Source: Cristatella mucedo
Lineage: Eukaryota; Bryozoa; Phylactolaemata; Cristatellidae
Length of the DNA stretch: 64,000 bases
Reading direction: 5' to 3'
NCBI GenBank assembly: GCA_009760855.2
Contig: WPIO01000127.1
Span: forward strand, 379,501-443,500
Position numbers and translations under genes: made by a program. Positions 22,995 through 33,994 of this stretch are shown in pieces (position 1 is the stretch's first letter; every line of letters starts with the position of its first letter). The notes beneath the pieces were generated by a model that worked only from the letters and a program-made list of their open reading frames with translations, had not been told where the DNA came from and did no database searches.

Positions 22995-25900
22995 GATATA
23001 AATGTTATGCAATTACAACTAAGACTTCTGGAAGTGCGGACTCATGGACGACCAGCCGCTGGGTCCGTGTGAATAAATTTCTACTGAAGCCTCATAAGGT
23101 CAAGAGCTGCCGTCTTTTGACTTCTCCCAGGGTGGCAATTGCGATTGGTGGGCCTCGGGCGACTCCTAGCGTGGTGTGGACCTTTACTTGACTTCTCCGT
23201 AATACCTTCGGGTATTCCGCTGCTATCTTCGCTGTGACTATTTATGAGCTGTCCTCGGATATGCTACACAAAACAGGACCTGCTTAGCATAACATGCGAT
23301 GTCGCCATTAGTCGATACCTACAGGCGGGCCTTCTCTGGCTGGTCAGTGAGAACCTACCTGCATCCTGCGTTCGCCCCATCAACAGCTCGGCTATCAAAC
23401 CTACGACTCGTAAGTTTAAAGCGCTAAATACTACTTGTTGCGGTAGTAGCCAGCCCGCTGTAGCCCAGCACTCGGTGAAACGTCGTCCGACGGCCGTTAC
23501 CAAGGTCCAATTCAAATTCGAAGAGCCAGGGTCCGCCGGGCCGGACGCAAACGGTAGAGAATACAAGCCATTTCATCGCCGTTGCCCAGTTGTTGGACAG
23601 CCCCTTAAATTCCGCCTACTAAATGTCCGCTCGCTATAAACCAAGGGGTTACTTATCCGCGATCAGGTGGTCCAGGAGAAGCTAGATGCATTTCTGCTTA
23701 CCGAAACCTGGATGACGCCTCGTTCCAGCAGCTGTATTTCCGAGACCACCCCACCCGGGCTCTCATTCTATCAGTCCATGCGTTCTGACAAGGTTGGTGG
23801 CGGGTTGCAATTGTTGTTCGCGAATCGTTTGGCTATAAAATGTGCAGTTTCTCGCATGGGTCGTCGTTTGAATCGGCAGCTATCAGGTCTTCATCAAAGA
23901 CAATGCCTCTCACCGTTGCGATATACCGACCTCCTGGCTGTCTAAACTTGTTTATAGAGGAGTTTTCAGAGTCCCTCGCTAAAATATTTGTGTGTGACAG
24001 GCCGTTACTGATTTAGGAGACTTCAATATTCACGTTGACAACCCTAGCAACAGCCAGGTCCTCTCATTTCTTGACTGTCTGGAGAATTTTGGTTTGGCCC
24101 AACACGTTAATCATAGCACCCACGTCGGTGGCCACATTCTAGATCTCGTGATCACTAAGGATGTCCTGCCCACTGACTTTGTGGTGTGCCCACTGACCCT
24201 CTCATATCATTGTTTGGTCTCGTTTACTGTTCCTGCTTCCTCGTACGTGCAGGGCAATGTCGAATTTGCCAAACGACGTAACTTACAAAGCATTGACATG
24301 GACAAGTTTTTGAAATCTGCTTGTGATGCAGGCCTTCTTGATCTGCATTCAGACTCGACCGGCAGCCTCGATACCCTCACTAATGCTATGAACATGACAC
24401 TCAGGAGTGCTCTTGACAAGCATGCTCCCGTTCGCTCTATCCGTGTTCAAAGTTTCGAGATTGCTTTCAATTTACAAAAAACTCCTTAAGATGCACCGGG
24501 TTAAGCACAGGTTAGAACATCGTTTCAAGAAATCGGGGTCTGAGGCAGACCTAGTCAATTTAAAGACTTCCTTCGAGTTTACACCCGAAAGCTTAAAAAA
24601 GCCAGGGCTTCTTTTTTCATTAGAAAACTGAATTCCTGCTAGTCGGACACTAAACAGATTTATAAGACAGTAAACCATTTACTGGCCAATGCTGTCAGGT
24701 CTGATTCCCCAGATATTAAGGGCTCAGCCGAAAAGTTTTCAGCCTTCTTTACTGAAAAAATTGTGCACATTCGTGCCTCCATTAAGCCCCCTCCGATCAA
24801 AGCAATCGCCGTTCCTCAACCTGTTACCTTTCTTAAAAGATTCTCTGATGTTTCTGCCTGTGATGTGGCTGCCTTAATAAGGTCTAGCAAAAAGAGCTCG
24901 TCTCCTGAACACCCTATACCTTCATCTCTGCGGTCTTTACTTGCAGACCAACTTCGCCCTGCCATAACCAAGATTTTTAATGCTTCTTTGGGAAAGGGGG
25001 TCGTCCCCAAGTCCTTCAAATCGGCAATCGTTAGACCTATTCTTAAAAAGCCTGGATTAGACACAGAGGTCCTAGCGAACTATCGTCCAGTTTCCCTTCT
25101 TCCGTTCTTATCAAAGATTCTTGAAAAATTTGTTGCTAAGCAGCTAGTTGAATATATTGAAAATAATGGAATGTCAGAAACATTTCAATCATGTTTCAAG
25201 AGGCAGCACTCTACCGAAACTCCTCCGTGTTAACAATGACATTCTACGTGGCAACGACAACGGGAATGTCACTGCCCTAGCTCTGCTAGATCTGTCTGCT
25301 GCCTTCAACACCATTGATCACGAAGTTCTGCTTGAAAGATTGAGAACAATGATCGGTCTAGCAGACGAAGCACTGGCGTGGTTTAAATGCTACTTGTCCG
25401 ATCTTGTTCGAACCGTGTCGTGGGGGTCAGGTCTCAGACATTAGAAGGGTCACCTGCGGAGTCCCTCAAGGGTCTGTACTTGGTCCCTTGCTGGTCTCCA
25501 TTTATACGCAACCTCTGGGAAACGTGATTAAGGCCCATGGAATAGGATATCACTTCCATGCTGACGATACTCAGTTGTATTTGTCATTCAAACCATCGGA
25601 TTCAGCTGCAGCAGCTGAGAAACTGAATGCTTGCCTTGCCGATATTTGATCCTGGATGTCGGAAAACTTCCTGAAATTAAATGACGATAAAACCGAACTG
25701 CTTCTCATAGGACACCCTAAGCGTGTGGCTGGATTAAAAGGCTTTGCTGTTCCAATAGGCGACGCTATTGTGCGACCTTCACCACGTGCTCGTAATCTAG
25801 GTGGTTCGACAGCTGCCTCAATTTCAAAAGCTTCATTCAGAAGACTGCCTCTACAGCTAGCCATCACATCCGATCCCTATCGAAGATTAGAAGCTGTCTC

Positions 25901-26598
25901 CCACAGTGGCTTGTAAATAATTTAACTAGCTCTTTAGTTCTGTCTCGGCTTGATTTTTGTAATTCCCTTTTGGCTGGGCTACCAAAGAAAGCTATTATGC
26001 CACTACAGCGGACTTTGAATATGGCTGCAAGACTGGTCTTCAAGTCCCAGCGGTTTGAGCACGTGTCTCCTTTGCTGAAAGAGCTAGAATGGTTGCCGGT
26101 TGAGCAAAGGATACGGAGCAAAGTTCTTACGCTGACCCACAAGGCCCGTTACGGCTTGGCTCCTTCATACCTAGCTGAACTGCTGCATCAGTTTCAGCCT
26201 GTTCGCGCCCTCAGGTCCTGTGTGGACAATAAATTAGCTGTCCCATTCCTCCGCTTAAAGACAGTTGGCGACAGAAGCTTTAGCTCTGCAGGTCCTAGAC
26301 TGTGGAACTCGCTTCCACAATTCTCATGCAACGACATCTACTCTCCGACTGCCGACTATGGCACATCTTTTTCAGCGGTCCTGAACTGCTACTTCTATGC
26401 TACTCACTACCTCAACTGCTCTCCTAACTCTGCTATGCTTCCCACTTTCTCTTTGTTGCGTGAGACGAAGTCTGTTGGCTACCGAATGCGTACTGAAAGC
26501 TGCTTATGCTGTGAGTGCGCTATACAAAACTCTCCTGCGTAACACCCACATAGTCATTATGACTTTGTGGAGTTACTGACGGAGATACATTACACTTT
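22995..26598 (+). mobile_element. LINE-B copy, nearly complete, inactive
   Basis: The longest LINE-B copy. It keeps a putative 5' region (from about 22995, boundary not certain), an endonuclease domain, the reverse transcriptase, the C-terminal region and the 3' end with GGAGATACATTACA. It begins directly after the right target duplication of the hAT element, so one insertion may have marked the edge of the other. The domain order endonuclease then reverse transcriptase, the motif text and the simple-repeat tail place it in the CR1/L2/Rex1 assemblage of non-LTR retrotransposons. Confidence 0.88.
23244..26542 (+). pseudogene. LINE-B ORF2: endonuclease and reverse transcriptase, broken
   Basis: The endonuclease is readable from about 23607 (KFRLLNVRSL, stop, then DAFLLTETWM, KVGGGLQLLF). 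After a shift come GDFNIHVDN (about 24019) and GGHILDLVIT (24130). The reverse transcriptase follows: [69 protein letters not shown] and NFLKLNDDKTELLLIGH. The C-terminal part reads LEWLPVEQRIRSKVLTLTHK and GPRLWNSLPQ. Motif A has Asn where the metal-binding Asp should be (AAFN), and motif C reads HADD. There are several frameshifts (about 23638, 24490, 25225, 25440, 25650), so it cannot be active. Confidence 0.88.
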
Positions 26599-27791
26599 GG
26601 ACAGTCCCTTCGGCGTCCGCATGGCAGTGCCTGGCCTCGACGTAGCAAGAGCACTGCTATATACGGCCAGCTACAGAGATAGCATGTCCTGACGATGAGA
26701 GTGAATCGGCGGATTCAACGTTAAAACAAAACTGTAGAGCTGTCATTTTTTGCACCAGGTGAGTGGCCGGAAATTGCAGATGCCGTGATGATGCTGCAGA
26801 CCCTTTGGAGGCCAGGCATGCCTGCACATGTGTTCTTGGCCACGTTTCGTCCAAGACTGATGCCAGTGGCCCGAGTAAATGAGGAAGTAAAAGTAAGGGG
26901 CTCAGAAGCTATGAGTGGTCCGGTCAAACTCCACCACCCTTGGAGGACGGCTTAGTAAGCCTAAGACTTTAATTATCATCGGACCATCGGAAGTATTTTG
27001 GAATGTAATGAGCTATAAAGAAGGTATCGTATTAAAAGGTGCAATTGCTAGCTTATGCGCATGAACTCTGCCGGCATGCGATACAACATCATCCATAAGA
27101 AGGCCAGGCTGACGAGGTACTCGCCAGGCCAGAGTGACAGTGCAGACTTAATCGGAAAGTCGCAAATCATGTCTGCTGTTTGCCATTCGATCCATCGCCC
27201 AATCAGCCAAAAGAAGCTCAAAGTCCTAGGAGAAAGTGCTGAAAGACGTATTTGCTATCGAAGATAGCAGGAACTTAACACTGCCAATCACTTCACAAGG
27301 CATTTTGAAGCGAACAGGCTTGCTAAGCCATAACGGCAGTCGTCCTTGTACGTTTGAAGCCAATCACATCTTGAGAGTTGTGCCATCTGAAATGCATTTG
27401 TGACAAATAACGGACCTCTGATCACTCTTTGGTGGGAATTCACTGATTCTTCGAGGACTGGAAGATGCAAGAAATTGACGTCATTCTCTTCTCACTCTAA
27501 CGTAAAGTTCATTACGGCGCTAGTCATATTATGTATTACTAAAGAAAACTCAAATTCGTTCCCAGCCGTGCCTGAAATTCGGAATACAACTTCTCGCCAG
27601 GATTTTGAAAATTGTCAAGTCCATATGATGAGTGACCGGCTTGATTGAATCACTGTTTTATGTAATAACAATAACAATAATAATGCACTTTTCAAAAGGC
27701 ACCCTCCATCTTTTACTACAATTATTAGCTCAATTCTATCTATAGCAGCAGTCGTCATTGTTGGGCACCAGCTCTCGTCAACTGAGTCCGC
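26599..27791. other. No recognised gene; GC-rich, one 75-codon plus frame
   Basis: Richer in GC than the surroundings. From about 26725 to 26955 the plus strand is open for about 75 codons without an ATG at its start (phrases FFAPGEWPEIADAVMMLQTL and FLATFRPRLMPVARVNEEV), ending in TAG. A plus frame at 27055-27267 and minus frames also exist. No family is recognised. A degraded gene or unknown element is possible. Confidence 0.3.
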
Positions 27792-27932
27792 TTAGCGTCG
27801 GCCAGTCGATACACTGACGGGGCCATACACTCGAAAGTAGGTACTTGTGATGAAACCCAGGGCAATTGGTGACTCAATATCCGGGACCGTGCAGAACATA
27901 TAAATGGTGTAGCCGGCGATATATCTATGCAA
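27792..27932 (-). other. Candidate exon, weakly lectin-like (uncertain)
   Basis: After an acceptor-like CTTTCTTCGGAG the minus strand is open for 47 codons in phase 0, ending in TAA (AGYTIYMFCTVPDIESPIA, TSTYFRVYGPVSV). The Cys followed by a strand and a Y-F-R-V-Y-G-P phrase recalls the second half of F-type lectin or discoidin folds, but faintly. A donor may lie inside at GTCA|GTGTAT. Confidence 0.22.
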
Positions 27933-28267
27933 CTCCGAAGAAAGCCGAATAAATTCACAAAGTTAGACGTCAGTTGGACAAAAAATATTCGATTACCCCA
28001 AAATATACTCAATATCCACAACTTTAGAAATTAGCATACATCTTCACGATAACATGGAATCAAAATTAGTAGCGATTCAGCAGTAAAAAACCAACCTCGG
28101 CATCAGCAACCTCATTGACTTTTAGGCTGGCAATGAGATTTTGTGATTAGCTAGAATACAATTTGGTAAATGTTCACCTATCAAAACTCTTAGTCATTGC
28201 CACACAACTCCCCACAAAACGTCACAGGCCCAATTGTGCTTCCGGTGCCAATACGTCTGTAGTAAAC
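27933..28267. other. Intron-like, no feature recognised
   Basis: No domain or element signature is seen between the weak candidate exon and the LINE-A tail. Confidence 0.4.
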
Positions 28268-28450
28268 GCAGGTAATAATAATAATAATAATGTACTTGAT
28301 AAAGCGCCCTCAGAGAACTTAGTCTCTTTATAGGCGCTTTACATTTGCTGCAAATGGAAATGCAATCGAATGGTGAGTCAAATCATGCTTGAAAAACAAA
28401 CAAAATGAATAACTTGGTTAGGGGTGACATGCACAATATTTCCAAAATGC
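28268..28450 (-). mobile_element. LINE-A 3' end fragment
   Basis: Starts with an (AAT)n run, then TTGATAAAGCGCCCTCAGAG, TCTCTTTATAGGCGCTTTAC and the 3' untranslated region up to about GGGGTGACATGCAC. The hairpin arms are almost perfect. Only the last ~180 bases of the element were inserted. Confidence 0.85.
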
Positions 28451-29231
28451 AGCGACCTCAACGATCTGAATGATTTGGTCTTACAAAGTCCTATGCTAAG
28501 CTTTTGAAATGCATTCGTAAGGAGTGGAAATTTTTAGATGAATATGTAAAGTAAAAGATCAGAAAAAGCGTCATCAGATTTTTCCAAGTTTTCTTTAAAT
28601 CTATCATTTCAGCTGGACAGCAGCAGTAGGGTATGCAGAATTTCAGCCTAGGCTCGATGTGATTATAAAAGTGTAGGATGAGAAGGTTGCATGAAAAGTC
28701 TGAACTACATGAAAGTCTGAACTACATGAAAGTCATTGAAATACATGCTACCGCATGCATTTCAATGTACTCTGCAGTAGCATTCGTTCTAATCGAATGG
28801 TGGCTCTTCTTAACTCGAGAGCTGCTTTTGCTCTGAGAGGCAGGGCCGGCATCCCTTACACGAACGCAGTTTACTCGTCGTGCTCGAATGAAGAGCTCGG
28901 GAAAGCACAGCTGCTACTCATGGTTAGGTCTCCGACATCCCAGTCACAGTTCGCGAACAGAGGAAGTGACTCCTACTCGAATCTACCTGAACGGTCCAGA
29001 ATATAGTAAGGTATAGTAAGTAGCTGGCTCGTGTGCTCTCACCATTGCAAAAAGTCTCAGCAACATTAAACTTGTGCTAATCTACGCTTTCGCAACATCC
29101 ACTTTAAAATGCGCCCAAAGCTAAGATTTCCAAAAATGACTCTTTTGACTTTTAATTTTTTGCAAAATAACACTAGTTAGCACCGCGATAGTACTATTTT
29201 GACATTTTAGAATATGAATAAATTAGCTTAC
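28451..29231. other. No gene; short direct and inverted repeats
   Basis: A 17-base phrase (AAAGTCTGAACTACATG) occurs twice in a row at about 28695-28728. It is followed at 28734-28767 by a hairpin of two 15-base arms (CATTGAAATACATGC and its near complement, one mismatch) with a 4-base loop. A plus frame at 28755-29006 shows no domain. Confidence 0.5.
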
Positions 29232-29477
29232 CTCTTTTCTTACAAATAAAGGAAGCCTTCAAGGATGAGCAGTTTCGAGAGTACCAAGCATTTTGAGATT
29301 GATTTGCTACATAGACTACGCAGGTTCCATCAAATGGTGTCACGAAATTGAAGTTGGATGTAAACAGAGCTCCGTCGGTCCACATGTACTTTGCCAGGGG
29401 TGACGGAACCTCAATTCCAGTGTCAACTTGAACAAGACCAATGTGGTAGCTTCCTCCAGCCAGCAAAGCAGTGCTGC
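29232..29477 (-). CDS. C-type lectin domain exon (CTLD-2, second half)
   Basis: The acceptor is GGCCGTTTTAG and the donor G|GTAAGC. The exon is 246 bases, phase 1 to phase 1. The peptide carries the lectin-fold core: SYHIGLVQVDTG (the WIG-like strand), KYMWTDGALFTSNFNF (the W-x-D-G loop), DGTCVVYVANQSQ, NAWYSRNCSSLKASFICKK. The three C-terminal cysteines are in place. No EPN or QPD triplet is present and WND is replaced by WYS, so calcium-dependent sugar binding is not predicted. It pairs in phase with 31257-31427. The intron between contains a minus-strand LINE-A copy. Confidence 0.85.
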
Positions 29478-29757
29478 CTAAAACGGCCGATAAGGCGGCT
29501 ACGATTAACAATGTTCAGCCCATGGAAGGCTCTATACATGAATCATTCGTTCGGCTCGCATGTGTCTATGCTCGTTAGTACTGTCGTAGTCATCACAGAT
29601 CTCCTTGCTCGGCAAGTGTGCTATCAGCCTGCCTCACCTATGATTGTCTAGTATAATAGCTGTCCTCACGCTAACAAAAGTTGTTTAGAAACTAGCCTTC
29701 AGGTCAAATGCCGCCAAATACTGGGTTTCCTTTCAGGTCTGCCACTTCAATGAACTT

Positions 29758-30780
29758 TATAATAATAATAATATTAATAATAATAATGCACTTGATAAAG
29801 CGCCCTCGGAGAACTCAGTAAAGCTCTAGCTGTTTTACATTTGCTGCAAAGGGAAATGTAGTTTAATGGTGAGTAATATCATGCCTGAAAAACAAACGAA
29901 ATGAATAAAACGCTTAGGGGTGACGAGCACAGAGTAAGCCTGCAAATGTGGTTAGTGGCAGCATGCACAGTGTCAGCACGCATAAGAACATGAAGGACGA
30001 ATCACAGGGACCCACTAAATGCTGTCCTAAATAGGTGTGCGTTGAAATTGTCTTTAAATGTGGTCAGGTAAGGGGATGTTCTGACTCAGGTCGGGAGGGA
30101 GTTCCAGGCTGTGGGAGCATACGAACTAACTGCACGGTCTTCAAAGGAATTGAGGTTTGTACGAGGTATTTGTAGACTGTAAATTCCGAAAAGCAGGTCG
30201 TTCCATGCTTGGCCTGATGGGGGAGTTTATCTGAGAGATAGGTTGGAGCCAAAGAATGTAGTGACCTCAAAGTGAGTGACTCAACCTTGAAGTCAATCCG
30301 TTGCTTGACTGGAAGACAGTGCAGGTCGGCGAGAACAGGTGTAATGTGGCAATTTCGACGTCACTACACACAAGCCTAACTGCGGAGTTTTGCACCAACT
30401 GCAATCGCCTGATCGTGCTTGATGGTAGGCCAGTAAGCAGCAAGTTGCAGAAATCGAGACGGGATGTAACGAATGCATGGACCAACTTGGATGTGGCATC
30501 CTTATCAAGGCAAGCCCGCGTTTTAGAAATGTTGTTAAGCTGATAGCCGGTGGATTTGACTGTCAAGCTGATATGGTCGTCTAACAAGAGGTCGCTTTAG
30601 AATATGACTCCTAGATTTTGACCTGATTCAACTGGAGATATGCTTGCAGAGGCAATTTTGAGCGTCAGCCTTTCCAATTTGTGAAGCACACTGGGTTTTC
30701 CCATAACTAGTAAGTTAGCTTTATCATCGTTTATTTTTGGAAATTTACTGCCATCCATGTGCTGATAGTATCAATCGGAT
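29758..30780 (-). mobile_element. LINE-A copy, 5'-truncated
   Basis: The tail (AATAATAATAATATTAAT...) is at the low-coordinate end. Then come the hairpin, the 3' untranslated region and the C-terminal half of the protein on the minus strand (LDDHISLTVKSTGYQLNNI, DFCNLLLTGLPSS, LQLVQNSAVRLVC). Several frameshifts are present. It lies in the CTLD-2 intron in the sense orientation, so its tail signals would be transcribed with the host gene. Confidence 0.9.
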
Positions 30781-31256
30781 GGTCGAGTAATAAAAAAAAA
30801 TTTTTTCCCTTATTTCTGTTTCAAATTACGACTGGACACCTGATTATTATCATCATGTATCTCAAATTACGCTGGGACACCTGGTGAGCCTACATTTCAG
30901 CTACATTACAGGAAGCTCGACGTTGGACAGAATTCCGTTTGGCCTTAAATTCTTGAAAATTATTTATGCCAAGCAAAAGTCGCGCTTCCGTGATGGGATT
31001 GACTTTAAAAGGTATTCGCTTGCATTTGGACTCAGCACTGCAACGTTTGGATAAATACACATAGTTACTAAATGGACTAAATGACAATGGAAGCTAAAAC
31101 TGAGTCTATTTGCTGCTTGGTGGCTTCCAGCACCAAGCAGCAGATATACAGCAGCATAGCATGAACCAAATCATTAAACTCGCGAGCTTTTTTGAAAGCA
31201 ATGTAATGGCTCCTATCCTTAATTGAATGACGAAGACCCCAGTCACACTGGCTTAC
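30781..31256. other. Intron sequence, no feature recognised
   Basis: Part of the CTLD-2 intron upstream of the LINE-A insert. The phrase TCAAATTACG(A/C)(C)TGG(G)ACACCTG occurs twice (about 30822 and 30862), a short diverged duplication. Confidence 0.45.
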
Positions 31257-31427
31257 CAACGATTGTTCTATATATAAATTCAAGCTCTTCTGTAGTCGAA
31301 ATTGAAGTTAAATGTGAGTTAGTTGCGTAGCATGATGCATAAGCATTAGCCCAAGTCTGAGCAGTCGTGTTGAACATGTAGCAAGCCGAGTTCCATCTGA
31401 TCCAGCCAGTGGGACAGTCATAGATAC
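31257..31427 (-). CDS. C-type lectin domain exon (CTLD-2, first half)
   Basis: The acceptor is ACATTTTCCCAG and the donor G|GTAAGC. The exon is 171 bases, phase 1 to phase 1. The peptide begins YDCPTGWIRWNSACYMFN, the classic Cys-Pro-x-Gly-Trp opening of a long-form C-type lectin domain. It continues WANAYASCYATNSHLTSIS and EELEFIYRTIVG. Three cysteines here and three in 29232-29477 give the six of a long-form domain. This pair is the clearest lectin domain in the window. Confidence 0.88.
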
Positions 31428-32061
31428 CTGGGAAAATGTGCGTAACGTTGATTAAGAAGCGATTGAAGATGCTTTTGTAAGTTTTATTTAGCACTTGACC
31501 GAGTAATATAATAAATAACAGCTATGAAGCATAAAATTGACAATTCATTTGAGCTTAGACGAATATATCTGCCTATGCAGAACATGGACCTGCATGTAAG
31601 ATGGCTTGGTTCATGATGCATAGATTGAATTTGCATGCAAAATATGCTTTGGTGTATCTTAGCGAAACCGTTGTTTAGCAATGTTCTATGACCACATACA
31701 TGACGAAAGACTGTGACTGAAACAACTTTTAGAGGAATTCTATTTGTCACATTTATATACGTTTTCAAGAACATCTATTAGATGCTTAAACATTTTATCA
31801 GCCAATTTGTGGTTCGAATAATTTCGCTTTTTAAAATGTGCTATAATCTTATAAAACAAAAGGAAGCTATGCAATTCACTTATAAGTCTAATTTTTAACT
31901 CCGTATTTCGATTTATATATTTTTTGGTTTTATGTAGATGCAGCATCAAGTGTAGCTGCATTGTCTAAAAATTGCTGTTTATTATAATTATAAATAGTGA
32001 TGATAATATATTAAAGGAGACATCAAAGAATTGTTCCCATTGAACATACTTCAGCAGTCCA
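31428..32061. other. Intron or intergenic, AT-rich
   Basis: Minus-strand frames at 31484-31961 have no domain. AATAAA on the minus strand (complement of 31978-31983) lies about 80 bases past the candidate terminal frame at 32062-32171. Confidence 0.4.
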
Positions 32062-32171
32062 TTAATATTCTATAAATAGTTCTAGTTGCCTCGCATAGGT
32101 TTCAGGTGCTCGCACTGAACGACCTAGGTCATCAGTAAAACAATTTCTTGGAAAATATCCTGGATGTTCAG
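32062..32171 (-). other. Candidate exon ending in a stop (uncertain)
   Basis: After a good acceptor (TATCTCAATTGCAG) the minus strand is open in phase 1 for 35 codons, then TAA. The start, HPGYFPRNCFTDDLGRSVRA, has a C-F-T-D-D phrase like the opening of WSC domains, but the other WSC cysteines are absent. With a downstream AATAAA it could be a terminal exon of a transcript that carries X2. It could also be a decayed WSC exon. Confidence 0.3.
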
Positions 32172-32504
32172 CTGCAATTGAGATAAAAGCCGTTAGCAAT
32201 AATCAATTCACAAAACTTGCACCATATAATATAATGCAGTGTATCAAATAAATAAGACAATTGAGTCTGGCGACCCTATCTATTTGTATAAGGTTTCTGA
32301 CTGTAACTATCAACCATATGAATTTTAAATGAATCTAGCTCTTGATGCAAATGGTAGTTTCTGAGATACACAGTAAAGAGACACTTATATTCATCTATAG
32401 CTTAAAGGACCTATTTAGGTCAATTTAAACGGATGTCTTTTTTCTTGTCAGTGTGGCTTACGAAAATTAGTGGCACCTTTATTTTCTATCTAATAACAAT
32501 TTTA

Positions 32505-32610
32505 AAACTGTATAGCGCCAGAAGGTAACGGTGTATCCTTCTAGACACTTTACATATACTGTAAATAAAGTAAGAATACATTATTAGCGGTACCGTGTTC
32601 AATGTCTCCC
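32505..32610 (-). mobile_element. LINE-A 3' tail relic
   Basis: Diverged complement of the LINE-A hairpin: TAGCGCCAGAAGGTAACGG, TCTAGACACTTTACATATAC, TGTAAATAAAG. It abuts a plus-strand LINE-A fragment. Confidence 0.5.
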
Positions 32611-32945
32611 TCCGGACTTGCGTCAGAACATCCCCTGACCTGACTACATTTAAAAGGAACCTAAAAATGCACCTATTTGGGACAGCATTTAGTGGGTCCC
32701 TGTGATTCGTCCTTCATGTGCTTATGCGTGCTGACACTGTGCATGCTGCCACTAACCACATTTTCATGCTGACCCTGTGCATGTCACCCCTAACCATATT
32801 ATTCATTTCGTTTGTTTTTCAAGCATGATTTTACCTACCATTCAATTGCATTTCACTTTACAGCAAATGTAAAGCGCCTAGAGAGAGATTAAGTTCTCTG
32901 AGGGCGCTTTATCAAGTGAATTATTATTGTTATTATTAATTTCAT
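32606..32945 (+). mobile_element. LINE-A 3' fragment
   Basis: Begins in the last codons of the LINE-A frame (CTTGCGTCAGAACATCCCCT). It contains the 3' untranslated region, an excellent hairpin (AAAGCGCCTAGAGAGAGATT, GTTCTCTGAGGGCGCTTT) and a (TTA)n tail. It is well preserved. Confidence 0.88.
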
Positions 32946-33184
32946 CAACGACATCCGGTTAAATGTGAGATGCACAGGGATTATACCACCGGTGTATAGC
33001 ATTGAGGCTAGCCCGTGCGTTTACCAGCATCCGGTCTCAAACTTCTGCGACTCCCTGCTTGCAGTTTTTAGATGCAATTTAGTTTATTCATTAATATTAT
33101 TTAAATATTATTAGTATTAGAATTGACTAATTTATTTGTATAGTTTTTTTTATTATTATCGGTGCAACAATCTGCAACAAAGAT

Positions 33185-33930
33185 TTTCTGTCCTGAGCCT
33201 GACGTGTAGCAGTTTCTTCACTGTAACATTTCTCGCCGACCTACACTGGCTTTGCATCAAAAAAGCAACATCGTATTCCAAGTTGTATTACTTTCTTTTA
33301 GGTTCTGTCAGTCTCTTTCTTAAGTCTAGATATTATTGCTAGTCTAAAATCTGGCTTTATCAGCTATTCTGACTCTAGTCTTGTAGATATGCCTAGATCT
33401 AATCATAACCTGTTGATGACCTAGTTATTAGTTTATAGTCAACCAAAGCTTAAGATTCACATCCGAAAACCAAAGCCTAAGATTCACATCCGAAAAACGT
33501 CGCAAGCTACCTCCAGCTTGACTAAATGAAAAAGAGGCTAAAATTTCACATTTTTCTTGGTGAATTTGCTGGGTCCTGGCGGTGCTTACAGTTTACCTGC
33601 TCCCAAAGCATGGAACTCACTCCCAACTGACATGACATTGCCTGACTTTCAGACATTTAAAAAGTATCTAACAATGCACCTTGTTATCAAAGCAGTTAGT
33701 GGTGACTTTTGATTCGTCGTGTATGCTTATTTTGGCGACACTGTGGGTGCTACCCATAACCATATTTGAATGCTGACCCTGTGCACGTCACCTCTAACCT
33801 TGTAACGCTTGCTGACGTTGATTATGGTACAATTAAAAATTCGATCATGCTTCCTTTGCAGCATATATTTATAGTGCCTAGAACGAGATTAGGTTTTCTG
33901 AGTGGAACGTTAACATATACTATTATGGTT
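33185..33930 (+). mobile_element. LINE-A copy, strongly decayed
   Basis: Phrases TFLADLHWLCIKKATSYSKL and AYSLPAPKAWNSLPT-like text survive with many changes. The 3' untranslated region and a mutated hairpin (TAGTGCCTAGAACGAGATTA) end near 33930. The middle part (33350-33540) is unrecognisable. Confidence 0.6.
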
Positions 33931-33994
33931 GTTTGATATCATTTGAGATTTGTGTGCTTTTTCTTGCTGAAAATGTGTAGATTATAAGTAATCA

